Shown here in pieces: positions 25,687 through 39,063 of a stretch of DNA of 64,000 bases. The notes below the pieces were generated by a model. It was given only the letters and a program-made list of their open reading frames with translations. It did no database searches and was not told the origin of the DNA. The stretch comes from Anseranas semipalmata (taxonomy: Eukaryota > Chordata > Aves > Anseriformes > Anseranatidae), in contig VXAA01002162.1 in the NCBI GenBank assembly GCA_013399115.1, positions 67,870 through 131,869 on the forward strand, in the 5' to 3' direction. Made by a program: the position numbers and the translations under genes. The first letter of the stretch is position 1, and each line of letters begins with the position of its first letter.

Positions 25687-26332
25687 NNNNNNNNNNNNNN
25701 NNNNNNNNNNNNNNNNNNNNNNNNNNNNNNNNNNNNNNNNNNNNNNNNNNNNNNNNNNNNNNNNNNNNNNNNNNNNNNNNNNNNNNNNNNNNNNNNNNNN
25801 NNNNNNNNNNNNNNNNNNNNNNNNNNNNNNNNNNNNNNNNNNNNNNNNNNNNNNNNNNNNNNNNNNNNNNNNNNNNNNNNNNNNNNNNNNNNNNNNNNNN
25901 NNNNNNNNNNNNNNNNNNNNNNNNNNNNNNNNNNNNNNNNNNNNNNNNNNNNNNNNNNNNNNNNNNNNNNNNNNNNNNNNNNNNNNNNNNNNNNNNNNNN
26001 NNNNNNNNNNNNNNNNNNNNNNNNNNNNNNNNNNNNNNNNNNNNNNNNNNNNNNNNNNNNNNNNNNNNNNNNNNNNNNNNNNNNNNNNNNNNNNNNNNNN
26101 NNNNNNNNNNNNNNNNNNNNNNNNNNNNNNNNNNNNNNNNNNNNNNNNNNNNNNNNNNNNNNNNNNNNNNNNNNNNNNNNNNNNNNNNNNNNNNNNNNNN
26201 NNNNNNNNNNNNNNNNNNNNNNNNNNNNNNNNNNNNNNNNNNNNNNNNNNNNNNNNNNNNNNNNNNNNNNNNNNNNNNNNNNNNNNNNNNNNNNNNNNNN
26301 NNNNNNNNNNNNNNNNNNNNNNNNNNNNNNNN
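25687..26332. other. Assembly gap, 646 Ns
   Basis: A run of 646 undetermined bases between the CpG-rich intron 1 sequence of CA8 and a truncated CR1 copy. CA8 exon 1 (start codon, acidic N-terminus) and the promoter were looked for on both sides and not found, so they most likely fall here. Whether the gap length is measured or nominal cannot be told. Confidence 0.95.
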
Positions 26333-26944
26333 GTGCCCTTGCTGCTCGGAGGGCTAGCAGTATTCTGGGCTGCGTTAGGGGGAACGTTGCCAGCAGGCCG
26401 AGGGAGGTGATCCTTCCCCTTAGCAGCAGTGAGGCCACACTTGGAGCACTGTGTCCACTTCTGGGCTACCCAGTGCAGGAGAGACCAGGACGCACTGGAG
26501 AGAGTCCAGCAAAGGGCCACCCAGATGGTGAAGGGACTGGAGCACCTCCCCTGTGAGGAGAGGCTGAGAGAGCTGGGACTGCTCAGCCTGGAGTAGAAGA
26601 GGCTCAGGGGGGATCTCATCAATGTCTATGAATACCTGAAATGTGCAAAGAGGATGGAGCCAGGTTCTGCTAAGTGGTGCCCAGTGCCAGGACGAGAGGC
26701 AATGGGCACACACTGGAACACAGGAGGCTCCGTCTGAACATCAGGAAGCACTTCTGTGCTGTGCGGGTGACAGAGCACTGGCACAGGTTGCCCAGAGAAG
26801 TTGTGGAGTCTCCTCCTCTGAGATCTTCAGAGGCTGTCTGGACATGGTCCTGGGCAACCTGCTCTGGGTGGCCCTGCTTGGGCAGGGGTTGGACCAGATG
26901 GCCTCCAGAGGTGCCTTCCCACTTCAACCATTCTGTGATTCTGT
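26333..26944 (+). mobile_element. CR1 LINE 3' part, cut by the assembly gap
   Basis: Begins at the gap edge inside the ORF2 C-terminal coding region and runs to the CR1 3' terminus CATTCTGTGATTCTGT. The ORF2 remnant includes sequence corresponding to the [17 protein letters not shown] region and [17 protein letters not shown] sequence, with frame breaks. Plus orientation, opposite to CA8. Its 5' boundary is unknown because it lies in the gap, so the element may extend toward the CA8 promoter. Confidence 0.92.
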
Positions 26945-27752
26945 TGTTCCTCCTCATCCCACAGTGCTGTGCCCCTACTGGGAGGAAATGGAAGCCCTTG
27001 GTGAGGATGAGGGAGCCACTGAAAAAACAAGGGAGCCTAGCTCTGTCTTTTCCATTCTGAAGGAGGGTTGAGGCCTCCATGTTCTTTACAGTGACTCCTT
27101 CATTTAGGCCACATCCAGGAGTGTGGCTTCGACCCCTCCTGCAGAGTATACAGGGTAGTGGTTGAGAAAAGTCTCTCCCCAATAAGTGGGTGCCCCAATT
27201 CAATGGCATCAGAGGAGTCTTCCTTCCCCTATGCCAACAGCCTTGTATGGACCTAAAGAACATTTGTTCTGTCAAGGGAAAAAAGGTCGGAAGAGACCTC
27301 TGTAGTCAGGCTCTCCCCTAGGGCAGTGATCCAAATACTTGCATCAGTGACAGGAAGGGGAATGGAAACCCAGCACTGACAGTCTGCAATCCCTGAAAGC
27401 AACCAGGCAAGGCAACAGAAGCCATCGAATAGAGTTGCTACAATAGTAAGTGACCTTTCCTTACCATCCAGACCTCCCTGAGAGGATAATATCCTCGTCC
27501 TGTGCTGTTGATCCACAGGCTCTCATCTAGGTGTGGACCTCAGTGTTCCCCAATGCAGCAGTCGTACTTATGATTCCTGTGCAGTGCTAACATGAGAGCA
27601 AAAATTAGCAGCAGCATCAAATTGAGATAGAAGCAGAGGAAGAAGTGAGCTAGAATTTCATTAATGAAGCAAGAGAGTACTGGTTCATGAGCGGTGTGCA
27701 AGGTGAAAAGAAAACAGGATGAAAAAGTATAATGTATTGAGTTTTCTTGTGT

Positions 27753-27773
27753 TTGGTTGGTTGGTTGGTTGGT
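27753..27773. repeat. (TTGG)n microsatellite
   Basis: About five TTGG units in intergenic sequence. Confidence 0.9.
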
Positions 27774-29863
27774 TTGGTTTTTACTTTAAGATCAGAATGG
27801 AAATACAAGTTTCTTTCTGCAGGATAATTAGTTACTTGTTATTCTTCACTACTGATGATTGAAAGGAATATATTCTACCCAAATGAACTACAACGGTGGT
27901 GCAGCTTCTTGTGGCAAGAAAAACAAATATACCTTTTTTCTCTTATAGTGAATACCTGACATCAGTACAAACAGAACATGCAGGTTTTCTAGCATGAATT
28001 TTTGTCACATGATAATACCATGTTGCATATGCATATTTTTCTCCTATACCAAATTGGCTTTATTGTTTGGTAAATTTTATCCCCTACTTGCTTCTTAAAC
28101 ACACACTAGTTATTCCTATTAATGTCAGTCCCTTTGAATCATTGCTGAGCCACAAGGGGAAAAAATATTGCCCTAAATCATCATTGATTCTGGTCCATCT
28201 GACTGGAAATTCATTTTCCTCTTCAAGCAGAGCCTCACAATTTGAAGAAAAAACAGCTTAGGAGGCTGGGTTCATTCCATTGCTCCTTGAAGCACAGTAC
28301 TTCATTCATGCCCTCTATTAAGTCCTTTCCTGCAGTAGCTTTCCTGTGGGACGTCTGTTCTAGAATTTCACACTTATGAGTGGCAACATAATCAGACCTG
28401 TGATTTCCTGTTTTGTAATAAATACTTTTCATGGCTTTTCAGAGTTTTCATGGCTTCCATTCATAACTGAAATTAAGAACGAAGCTAAGAATATTCGTTG
28501 CCCTTCCTTTTAACCTTTCCATTCTTTCCATATCTTTCTGCAAAATTAGGCATAGCAGGTAAAGCCTTACTGAATAGTTGGCATGTCTTTATTCCCATAT
28601 GTCTGCTCAGTTGTTCTCTGTGCAAATATCGTTTCTTCCCCAGTTGCTGTCCGGCACAGGATGATCTAATCAGCAGATCAGATTCTGCTGAAGATTCTTA
28701 CGATTTGGTAAAGTGTGCAAGTAACAAGGGAGTTCAAGGTTATGTCTCTAAAATGAGAAGGAGCATGGGACAGAGATCTGACATTTAGCTCCAACCAGAA
28801 TCAGTCTGAACAATCTCTGCACAAGCCAACTGATTTGCTTATGGACCCAGTGTCACGTAAAGGGACTGAATCACACAGAATCGGAAGGAGGTAGTGGCAT
28901 GATCTAAGCCTTGCTCTAGATCAGTGGGATTTGGTGTCGTTTAATGGGGAAGGCACTCTTGAAATTGTTGCAGTCTCTGTGAGTCCATTCTTGTACGTAT
29001 GTATAGTATACTGATGGTGCCCTAGGCACTGCCTTTTGCCACATATTGATGTACTGTGCAAACATCTAGAAACACTCGCCTTGTAGTGTTATGTTACCTG
29101 ATGTTGTTGTCCCAAGGCATCCACTTCCACTTAAGAGATCTTTCCTCTTTAATTAAGTACACTCTGTATGGCAATCATATGGTATACATCAGCAGTCTGT
29201 TCCACACGTCTGTTAAACTGACCTTATGTTGATCTTCAGAAACTTTATTATTGCTAGACATCTAAAATTTAAGTTTGTGCATAAGGTCCCAGTAGTTGAC
29301 TTTACTATAAAAACATGACAAATCTATAATATAATACACATAAATACAGTATTTATTCTTTAAAAATGCATTGCTTGTGGTGTTATTCTTCACAGTAATG
29401 TTTGCTACATTGGCTCAGCGTATTGAAAAATCCATAGATAGGCATAGTTATGGCCCTCAAGCTAATACCAAACTGATGGGCAAACACAGGAGAAGCACAA
29501 CCAAAGTGGCCTTCATAAGTGACACGGTACCTCACCAGCAGAAGCAGGAGTAGGGCACGTCTCTCCCAGGTCCCAGTTCATCCGTTGATCCTGTGGAGCC
29601 TGCTGACTTCTTGCTTAACTGGGATTAATGATCAGACCCTTTGATGATAATGGGGGGAGAGGGAGGGCTGAGGCAGGGATCCAGGGTTTAACGGTGTCTC
29701 TTGGAACTCAGAGGACAGAAGTGGCTGAGCCTCTGACATTCCCTTTTGTAAAATGTCATTTTGAAACATGTTCAGTATACTACGTAATCATGGTGAGACT
29801 CTGAAAAACTGTTCTTGTATTTCCTGTATCTAGATCTTATTATTTAGTAGACAGCTACTGGTT

Positions 29864-29864
<1 letters not shown>

Positions 29865-29908
<44 letters not shown>
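29865..29908. repeat. Poly(T) tract, 44 bases
   Basis: The longest homopolymer in the window, followed by CTTTTATTTTTA. Read on the minus strand it is a poly(A) tract. A single N at 29935 lies close by. Confidence 0.95.
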
Positions 29909-32900
29909 CTTTTATTTTTACACTACTACATTTTNCATACTAACTTAGGAATATCAGAAAAAGACTCTATACCTTCCCTAAACTTCTTACAATGTATATA
30001 CTGGGAAAACTAAGTCTGAACTTAAATTCTGACCCAAACACTTTGTGAAATATGTATCCATAAACTGTCATTAATGACTAGCAACATTGTTTTAAGAAGT
30101 TAAATTTCAACAACTTTGACTGCTTTCAACATGCCAAAGCGGGGAGTTCAATGCAGAGAACTGTACAGATTATTAAGAAATCTGTAGGAAAAATAAAAAC
30201 AGAATTCCATGCGAGTTATTTTGAACTGTACAATCCTACCTGCAGGATTGTCTGCTCTGATCCGGGGATAAGAAGTTCAGATTGTACAAGGACCATATTT
30301 CCTTTATTAGTCCCTTTTTTTCTTTATTACCTTGCTGCCCATGAAGAATATTTCAGGGTACATGGGACTTAATATTATAAGGAGAGAAATGTTCTAGGGG
30401 ACATTAGAGTATTCCATCAGGGGCAATTTAGAGTACATTTATGTTTCTCTAAGCCACCTCTCAATTCTTTCCAAGGTCTCCTGAAGGAAAAGGCAATGTC
30501 CATACAGAAACATAAGCAACTAAAGGATCAGGAGCATCTAGCTTTTTCAGTAAATAAGATTTCCTATTTTGCTTCCTGTGCTTGACTATGAGGTTGGCCA
30601 GAAATCATCACTCACATGATCTTGTTTCTGCCTTTATTCTTGCCAGGTTACTCTCTCAGATACGTTCTCCTCTTTTCCATGCTTAGAAGTGTAAGCAGAA
30701 AGTTTCTACATTTGCCCATTAAAGTACAGACTTATATATAACAAAATTGAAAATCTCTCTGCACATTTTGAAAGGAGCTAGTTCACTGCAAGGAAGCATA
30801 TTTCAGCTTTCCTGGAATAATATTATTTGCCTATCATTTTTTCTGCAGCTGAAGCAATGTGTTACAGAAAGGAGAAGGATGGCCAGGTAGTATAAATAGT
30901 CCAAGATGACAAGGTAAAGAGAGACCATTTTCAATAAAGAGCCCATTTAGAGCAAAGAGAAACAATTTACGGTGAAAGACTCCATGTGTTTGCCAGTGAG
31001 GTTTACGTTGGCAAACGCTGTTCTCCAAACATTGCAAAATATGGCAGCTGGATTCCAGCTTCCCTTTAAATCCACACCAAATGTGGTTTCAGTGGCCATG
31101 TACGTTTTATGGTTGGTAAGCATAAGTCTGTGCTTCTTGACTTTACCAGCTAATAGGATAGCAGGCTGGTCCTGCGCACACTTCACACTTTTAACTTTAC
31201 AGTTTACATGGTTTCTTTGGAATTGAAAAATCAACAAATTGAGCTGAAAGTGTGTACACAAATACACAGTACAGCAAAGGTATAAAACCCTTAAGTGCAA
31301 AATTGCATCTGTAGGAGTGCACAAGAGGTGAAAGGAAAATGTGCAGAAGCTAATGTTTCTAAGCTAGTGGGCATAATTGGCATATATTGTCCCAGTATTC
31401 AGTATTCAAAGATGCTAAATATTTATTTACGTAACTGTAGTCATTTCAGATCTTTAACATTAGATGAGATTCCTAAGGGATTATGAGTTTCATCTAATGC
31501 CTATTGAAATGGAGTGGCTCTTTGTCATTGAAACTGGTAGATGTTAAATCCGCTACCTGCAAATTAAATGTTTAAAAAAGAAGCACTGAATATGAATGAG
31601 GGAAAGATGTAATACTGTTCTACTCTTTAAATTAAAAGGAGAAAATGAGCAAAATGATGAGCCTGAGCAGTTTTTTCACTGGAGGAGCAGAGGCAGATGT
31701 TGGCTTAAAAGTGCTGGCTTTTCATCTGGGAAGCACATGAACACATGGAAGCACTGAACAAGATCAAGTGGCAGGAGAATAACAACATATTTGATGCTGT
31801 AAAATGATGGCAAAAGGAGAGTCAGTTCTTCATTCATTCTACTGACTTTTGCTTATCAATGTGTAAACATCTGTAACTGACAAAGTGCTCACGTGCCCAG
31901 TTCCGGTAGAGCTATGAAATCGTACACTGAGGGTGTAATCTGGCTTCCTATATCACAGGCTATTGCATTTTACACAGTTACTTGTGTACCAAGTTAATTA
32001 TTTGGTTATAAATAAATAATAACTTGTGTTTTGCTAGAGCACATTTTCCAGAAATGCATGACCCCGAGACATCAAGAAACGAAGAATTCATTACTTTCCT
32101 TTGACAGTGTGTTCCAGCGGATAATCCCCCTCACTGTTAACTAATGGGTGCCCAATTCTAATTTGAATTTATCTGGCTTTAACATCCAGCCACTGGTTCA
32201 TGTTTTGCTTGTTTGCCTTGACTGAAGAGCCTCTATTGCTTTGTGTTTTCTCTGTGATGTACACACCCACTTGGTCACCTCTTTGTGGTCTAAACAAGAG
32301 GAGCTCATTAACACTTACTGGAGGAATAAGACCAGGATATGCTTTTCTAAGCTTTTCTCTGCACATTTTCCTGTTTTCCTCATTGAGAGTACAGACACCA
32401 GAATTCTTCTGCGTAGCTCTTGTTTTTACCTCAGTGTTTTCATTCATTTCTTTTTTATGTGCACCATGACCACTTGCATTAATCTTTTTTTTTTCTTTTC
32501 TTTTGAATCAGACATTGGAGCTCTTGCTCTGCTGCTGTTTAGTATAAACAATAAATCCTCTTTTTGAGTCAGGTTATCCAGGAGCCAGTCTACAGAACAT
32601 GAACACAGCCTGCGTTATCATTTTACATGTAGTTGACATAAAATGCCATTCATTTAAATCAGTACTAGTGTTCATTTAGTTTTAATCAAAATCTTGTACA
32701 GTACCAAATCATATGCCTCGTAAAAATCTGTAATCTCATTATATCATTATATATGTTCCTTTCACAAAATGTACTTTCTGCAAAACTATTGTCACTAGCA
32801 TTAATTATATTCCTCTCCACTGAATTTCTGTGGCTGCAGTCCCATATCAATATTTTTAGTGTTTTTCCTGGAATTGTTTTCAGGCTAACCAGACAGTAAC

Positions 32901-34949
32901 TACCCACATTATCTCATTTCTCTATTTTTTCTTTAGCATTTGCATGAAGTCGAAATTCTTTTAAGTCTTGTAACTTTTTCCTGGATTTGTTAAAAATCGA
33001 CAGAAAAGACAAAGATCTGTTCAGACAGTTCTAGCAGAACTCTAGGGTGCAAGTACATAAATTTAAATCGGATTTTAAAATTCCAAGTTTTATGATATTG
33101 TATAATGCCACCTAACTATTACTAAACCGTAAAATTCTTTACCCACACATGATGTAAGCTGAGCAGACTCCTTCTCTCCAGACATGGAACCCCCAAAATA
33201 TTTTTGAATATATTTAGTTTTTCTTTATCATCATTAACAATTCCACAGTCTCCGTTAGTAATTGATCTTGGGTTTCTTTTCTTAATAATGTAGTTAGAAA
33301 ATTGTTACTTATTTTTGTGAAGCCTAGCTATGGATTTTTCCCTGAAGTATCCAATATATTTATAGTCCACTATTTCTACTTCATAACAATATTTGTTTAA
33401 TACTTTTTCCACTTATTATAGTTTTTATTATAGTTTTTGTTTCTAATTATATTTTTAATTTCACCACCAGATTTTATTTTTGTCTTATACGGTTTCACTG
33501 CACTAATTTTTCAGTACAACAGCTCTTTCTTTTCAGTTGCAGAGTTGAGATAATTTGCCACATTTCATTGCAATTAAAGAGCTCGCCATTTTCATTCAGT
33601 TTTGTGTGCCCTTTTCCTCTTGTCATGTCACTTGTAATCTTAGCAATAGAAAACAAGCTATATGATTTCAAAGTATAGATAACAAGAAGCAAAAAGATAT
33701 GGAAAGCACTCTACAGTTTCAAAGTCCAGTGGTCAACTGCAGATAATAATTATGAAGGAGAAAGTATTTAAAGGGAGACCAGGCAGTAAAAGAGGACAGC
33801 ATAAGACAACACGGTAATACTGCTAGAAATTCCCCCTAGCCCACATCCTTACTTCTGCAGTTCAAAACAGTTCAGCAGGAACCTAGGGGCAGGAGACATT
33901 TCCATTCAGATTTAGCTCTTATTGTTCATTAATCATGTTACAATGCAGATAATTTGGGAGAAGCAAGTGATTCTGTTCTAATTTAAATGGTTGGAGTAGG
34001 AACGTCAGGTATCCTGACCACTAATTTATTGAGCTAGTATTCTTTCACGGTGATAATATAATTCAAAATGATGCAGTAATACCCATCTTAGATTAGATGT
34101 GTTGTAAAAAGAATCACTAAAGAGATTTATCTTATTGTCCCAAACCACAAAAATTGAGATCTTATAAGTAAACAAAAATGTTCATATTCGGAAGTGCAAA
34201 AGTACTGATAGTTTCCAAATCACTGAACAACTCCAAACAGCTGCCATTAAAGAAATAAAAAAATCCCCTCACACACTGAATAGGAAATCCTTGTCCAAGT
34301 CTCATCAGATTTCCATGCAGTAAGTCATCCAATGGCTGTAGTATTTTATCAGTGTCCCACAATACATCAGTATACAGCAGTTTTATATTAAACAAACAAA
34401 AAAAAAGAGGCATCAGAGAAGTCTTCTTCACTAAAGAGTTTGGCATAAGCTTTTTTTTATTTTTGTCTTATACGGTTTTGTATTTCACAGTCTCCACCCT
34501 CCTGTTTAAGAATCCAAAAACAGGCATTTTCTGTTCTACGCTGAAACACAGGACTCTTAAATATCTCCTCAGCTGCTTCCTAATATTTGTTCCACAGGAA
34601 GGGAGTTAGTTCACAGCACAGTGTGCTTTGTTATATCTGCATCAGCAAACCAGATAAGCTCAGCCTCTCTTCACCGGGAAAAGGGGCAGAGGAAGAGCAC
34701 CAGGAGACAGTGCAGTAGGTAAGGATTATTGTGAAGGTTTCAGGGCACAAGTCGACAGTCAGGTAAGCAGAAAAGGTCCTCTACTATTTATGTTCCTGTG
34801 CTGCTTCTTGCTTGACAAATTGCTGGACTGTGTGTAAGCACTTTCTCTGAAATAGGTTGGTTTTGGCTCCCAGCTGTGGGACAGTATGTCTCATAGAGAA
34901 CCAAAATTCTCTTAATTTCTATTATTATTCTTGCTTAGTATGTAGCATC

Positions 34950-35924
34950 TCACTTTGGCACTGAAAGGCTCTGTCTTGGGTATGTTAGCATGCAGTTGAG
35001 CAGCCGATACTCCCTTTGCACAGAAGGGATGGCCCATCCCAGCAGTTCTACCTTGACACACTTGGGCTGGCATTGTATTGGAGAAATCAGTGGGGCTTTT
35101 TGCTGAAAATCTGATGCTCTTTGAGATTTGACTGCCTGTACATTTTGATTAAACGAAGGTTTGATCAAGACAGACTTTATTATATGAGAGGGCACACTCC
35201 TTATGAGCAGTCTGAGTCCCCATGCATTTTTGGCTTTGGCAGAGCCCACCTTGGAGTTCAGAGAAGCAGAAGATACTCCCCAGGTTGAAAGACATCATTT
35301 AGCTTTTCCTGGGACTCTTCCTGGACTGTTCTGCATTATCAATAAATAGAATGCCTGTAGTAATAAAACTGATGGCACCAGATCAAAGCATCTGCAAAGC
35401 TTCTTCTGTGAGCTTCCCATGAGTGTTTTCTCCTCTACACTCACACTTCTTTTAGCAGCTTTGTTCAGGGCTGAGCTTTTGGCATAGTCATTGACACACA
35501 GCTTTGTCAAGTTGCAAATTATCAACTGAAAGTGTTGCAATACAAAATTAAAAGCTTGTTTATCACAGAGCTTCTTTGCTAGCGTATGGTGTTGAAGCAA
35601 GTTGTTCTGTGACGGGAGGGCTCGTGCTTTTTCAGCGTGCCAGGCAATGCTGTGTATCAAGCCCAGGAAGCTGCAGGAATTTACAAGAAAAGCTTCTTTC
35701 ATAGTTAAGATCCCAGAGACTCTACAAAATCCCTGCAACACAGTGTTTAAATGAGGTACTGCAAGAGTGCCAAATAAAAGTGGGTATGCTCCACTAATGA
35801 GGGCATGTTGTGCCAGCTCTTTACAAAGAATAGCGTGTTTCCACCCACATCGAACCAGCTCTACTGACAGATGTGGAAAGAGAGGGCAGAGAGGCATTGG
35901 CACAGTTTGTTCCTTCCTACTCAC
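34950..35924 (-). other. Long minus-strand reading frame with a single internal stop (candidate)
   Basis: From 35924 down to 34950 the same minus-strand frame is open for 325 codons except for one TGA at 35297-35295. The first part (209 codons) starts at a GTG, with the first ATG a few codons later (PMPLCPLFPHLSVELVRCGW). The predicted product is rich in leucine and cysteine and shows no domain I recognise. It may be a chance frame, a decayed retrocopy or the reverse of some old element. Confidence 0.2.
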
Positions 35925-38900
35925 CTTTGCCTGGCATCTCGTAGAGACTATGGATCATATTGGATCTAATCTTGCCCTTACTGAAAAATGGAAACGTTTT
36001 ATGTGAGAATCAGATTGCCTAGGGGGAAAACACCGCTATTCAAATTCTAACCACAGACCCAAACATAACATGATCTCTGATTACATTGCTGCTCACTTTA
36101 ACAGCAGTAATAGTATTGACAGGAAGATTGTGGCCTTCATTAGGTTCAGGCGTTAAAAAACTGTTTGTCATGAATGGTAACATTTTAGATCTACTACTTC
36201 AAGGTATTTCTATGCAGATTCAGGCAGTGCTGCAGTGGGTGGAGAACATCCATTTGGGGGTTTCCTGCTTATAAAATAGGAAATTTTATACCTCTAATAG
36301 TATTCTATTAATGCAGACATTTTTTCTACTATTAGTACTTTTTCATAAGTACTTTATCTGGTTATTTAATATATCATTCCTTATATCTCCGTGTTTAAAT
36401 TATATTCCCATACAACCAGCATACATCAGAGTTGATGAGAATGCGGCAGTGCATGCTGTAACTTAGGAAGAACTGTCTCTCACACTCTCATTAGCAGAAA
36501 CATATTTAGAAATTATAAGTGCTTTTCTAAAGATACATACAACACATCTCCATATGACTTATTCACTTCCTGGTTTTCTTCAAAAGCAGTTTAAAGAGGC
36601 ACTGTGCACCTGCTTTCTCCTGGTACTTACTTCTGCTTCTACATGAGAAAGGAGGCAATAAATGTTAAGTTGAAGGGACTTACTTACTTTTTTTACGATT
36701 ACAAAGATTCTTGGCTTGAAAAATCAGTTAAGTTCCAGTGCCTTTCATCTTCCATGCTAAGTGGAGAGACAAAGAAAGCATTCATAGACATAGCGCATGT
36801 GACATGGGGCAGTCTAATGGCATTAGAACAGTTCAGTGAAGCATTAATGAATTTACAGTGATGACAGCACAACAGTGCTAGAGTCTAATCTGCTCTGTGC
36901 TAAGTGGTTTTCATAAGTAACCTTAAACACACAAAAAAAAAACAGTCAGGACTCTAAACTCTTTTATTTCTTTTTTGACAAAACATAATCAACTTATTTT
37001 TTTTTCTTTTGAAACTGGTAGTCAACTTCTGTCTTGATCTGTCCCTGAAGTTTCTTCAGCCCATGTCATATCTCAGACTTCTCTCACCACGTTCAGATGA
37101 GACTTTAGCTATTCTGAGCATCTGATATTTCAAAGACATTTTTTTGCCAGTTATCTACTGTTCATCATGCCACTAGCCTCAGCAGCTGCTTGGAACTGAG
37201 ATCCTCCAAAAAAGCCTTGCACAGGAAAATATGTGGTATGATCTTGTCCATAATGCCGTACTGTTATTCCAGCTTTGTATTCATACATCTTTTTCTTCAG
37301 CATCGTATCTCCTTGCTGTCATGTATCTGTTCCCACTCACATATTTGGGAGAGGGGGGCATATAAGGTGTTAAATCAGATAGCGGCGAGGTTCATAAGAG
37401 GACAAGATATGAGTGCTGGCTGTTTACACAAGATCTTATCCTGCCTCGCTGACATCAAAAAGGTTATTGCCAATGACTTAAATGAGCATGGTGATGGAGA
37501 CAGTTACTTCTGCTGTCCATTTCCAGAATCCAGGAAAGGATTGTGTTGGGCTTGAGGACAGAAATATGTGTGGAAGCTTCTCTTCACATTCCACCAAGAA
37601 TGGTCATACATTAGTATCCACAAAACTATCCACAAATTAGTAATTTCATTGTAGACATTCCCTCGTAAAGAGAACTGTGAGTTCTGTACTTGAAGCAAAG
37701 CAAAGTAAAAGTACTTTCAGTACTTCTTAAATGTCTGTCTTCTTCAATATATCCCATGACATTTCTCTGAAGAAATAGGTGTTCCTCCAGATGCTATAAG
37801 GATAAATACTCTAAATCACATTCTCCCTTGTGAGAAAAGCAAGTAATGAAAACTGTATTGGAAACAGGCAAGGAACATAAAAGGAACAGGCAAGGAAAGA
37901 AAAAGAGTCTGTAAGTTTTCTGAGATCTGCCAAATCTCACTGAACCTGGATTTTGATTACTGAGATGAAGGCATGCTGGAGTGGAAAAGATGACAGTCAG
38001 AAGTGGAGATACCCTGTAGTCTGCAGTGCTCTTACAGCATGGGTAAACACAATTAAGCTAGCCTTGCTTTAGTTTCCTCCAGTACTAATACCAGAAAAAA
38101 CAAGCATTATGGGGTGCCGTGCGGACTAGCTAAGTGCATAAATACCCAGAGATCTGGGAAGACTGGTACAGCACAGCAAAAGCCTTTGTGATCGGTACCC
38201 AAGTCAGCAAGATCAAAGGTAACTTTCAGAGCAACAAGAGTTTGTTAGTATATCAGTAAGATCTATAACTGCACTTCAAGTGCGCTGTAGCAGCTTCTTA
38301 CTTAAAAAAATTTGTGGCTCTAAGGACACTGTCATGAGAGAGGAACCACAGAAACAAGGCAGAACAGAAGTGCATCCACAGAGTTTTATGTTCTCCCCAG
38401 ACTGCTTGTCAATTGATTTCAGTGGGACTTCTCTTGTCAGCAGAAATTGCTGGGAGGAGAAGACTAATCTGTCCTTTTTCTATCAGAAATGCTTTGAGAA
38501 TCAGATTTACAAAGAAAAAAAGATTATATAGGATTGATTGCCTTCATTAGCCTCATTTCCTCATTTCGGTAATATTATTAGCTATAAATCACAGAAGAAC
38601 AGTTTCATACGGAATTACATTCTTATTAATATCACAACATCCTCATCCCCTCACCAGTTATCAGATTCATTCATCGTATGCTGGAAATCCCAATAAAATT
38701 ATCTAACTGAAGACTAATAGCATGTCTGTATCTTTCACTCTTCCATACCTTCTGTTAGCTTGTTTTTATCTTACTCTCCTTTTTTTAATTCTTTTGTTGT
38801 CAAATTGTATTGCAGAGCATGGAATGCTTTTCTGCTCCTTACCATGTCTCATACATTAAAAATGCATTAATAAAAAATAAAGCTACCTCAATTTGCTTTA

Positions 38901-39028
38901 AAATGTTGTCTTTCCCTTATAGCCACTGAAAATAAGGCTCATGAATGCATTAATCCTAAAACAGAGTAGGTAGTAGTTCTTCATCTAATAAAAATGCAGG
39001 CCAAAATTTACTATTAAAAGTATGATGT

Positions 39029-39063
39029 AAAAAAAAATAAAAAATAAAAAAATAAAAAAAAAA
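39029..39063. repeat. A-rich tract (AAAAAAT-type units)
   Basis: A run of A interrupted by single T residues at irregular spacing. It could be the degraded tail of a retroposed sequence, but nothing recognisable precedes it. Confidence 0.85.

Noticed and set aside
25368..26622. Very long open frames (259-381 codons) on both strands across the gap
   Set aside because: They are open only because Ns are translated as unknown residues; the flanks are CA8 intron 1 and CR1 sequence.
26643..27275. Frames of 128-201 codons on both strands
   Set aside because: They overlap the CR1 3' UTR and adjoining non-coding sequence and carry no domain.
30947..31324. 125-codon minus-strand frame
   Set aside because: It shows no domain, has an overlapping plus-strand frame, and lies in AT-rich sequence; most likely chance.
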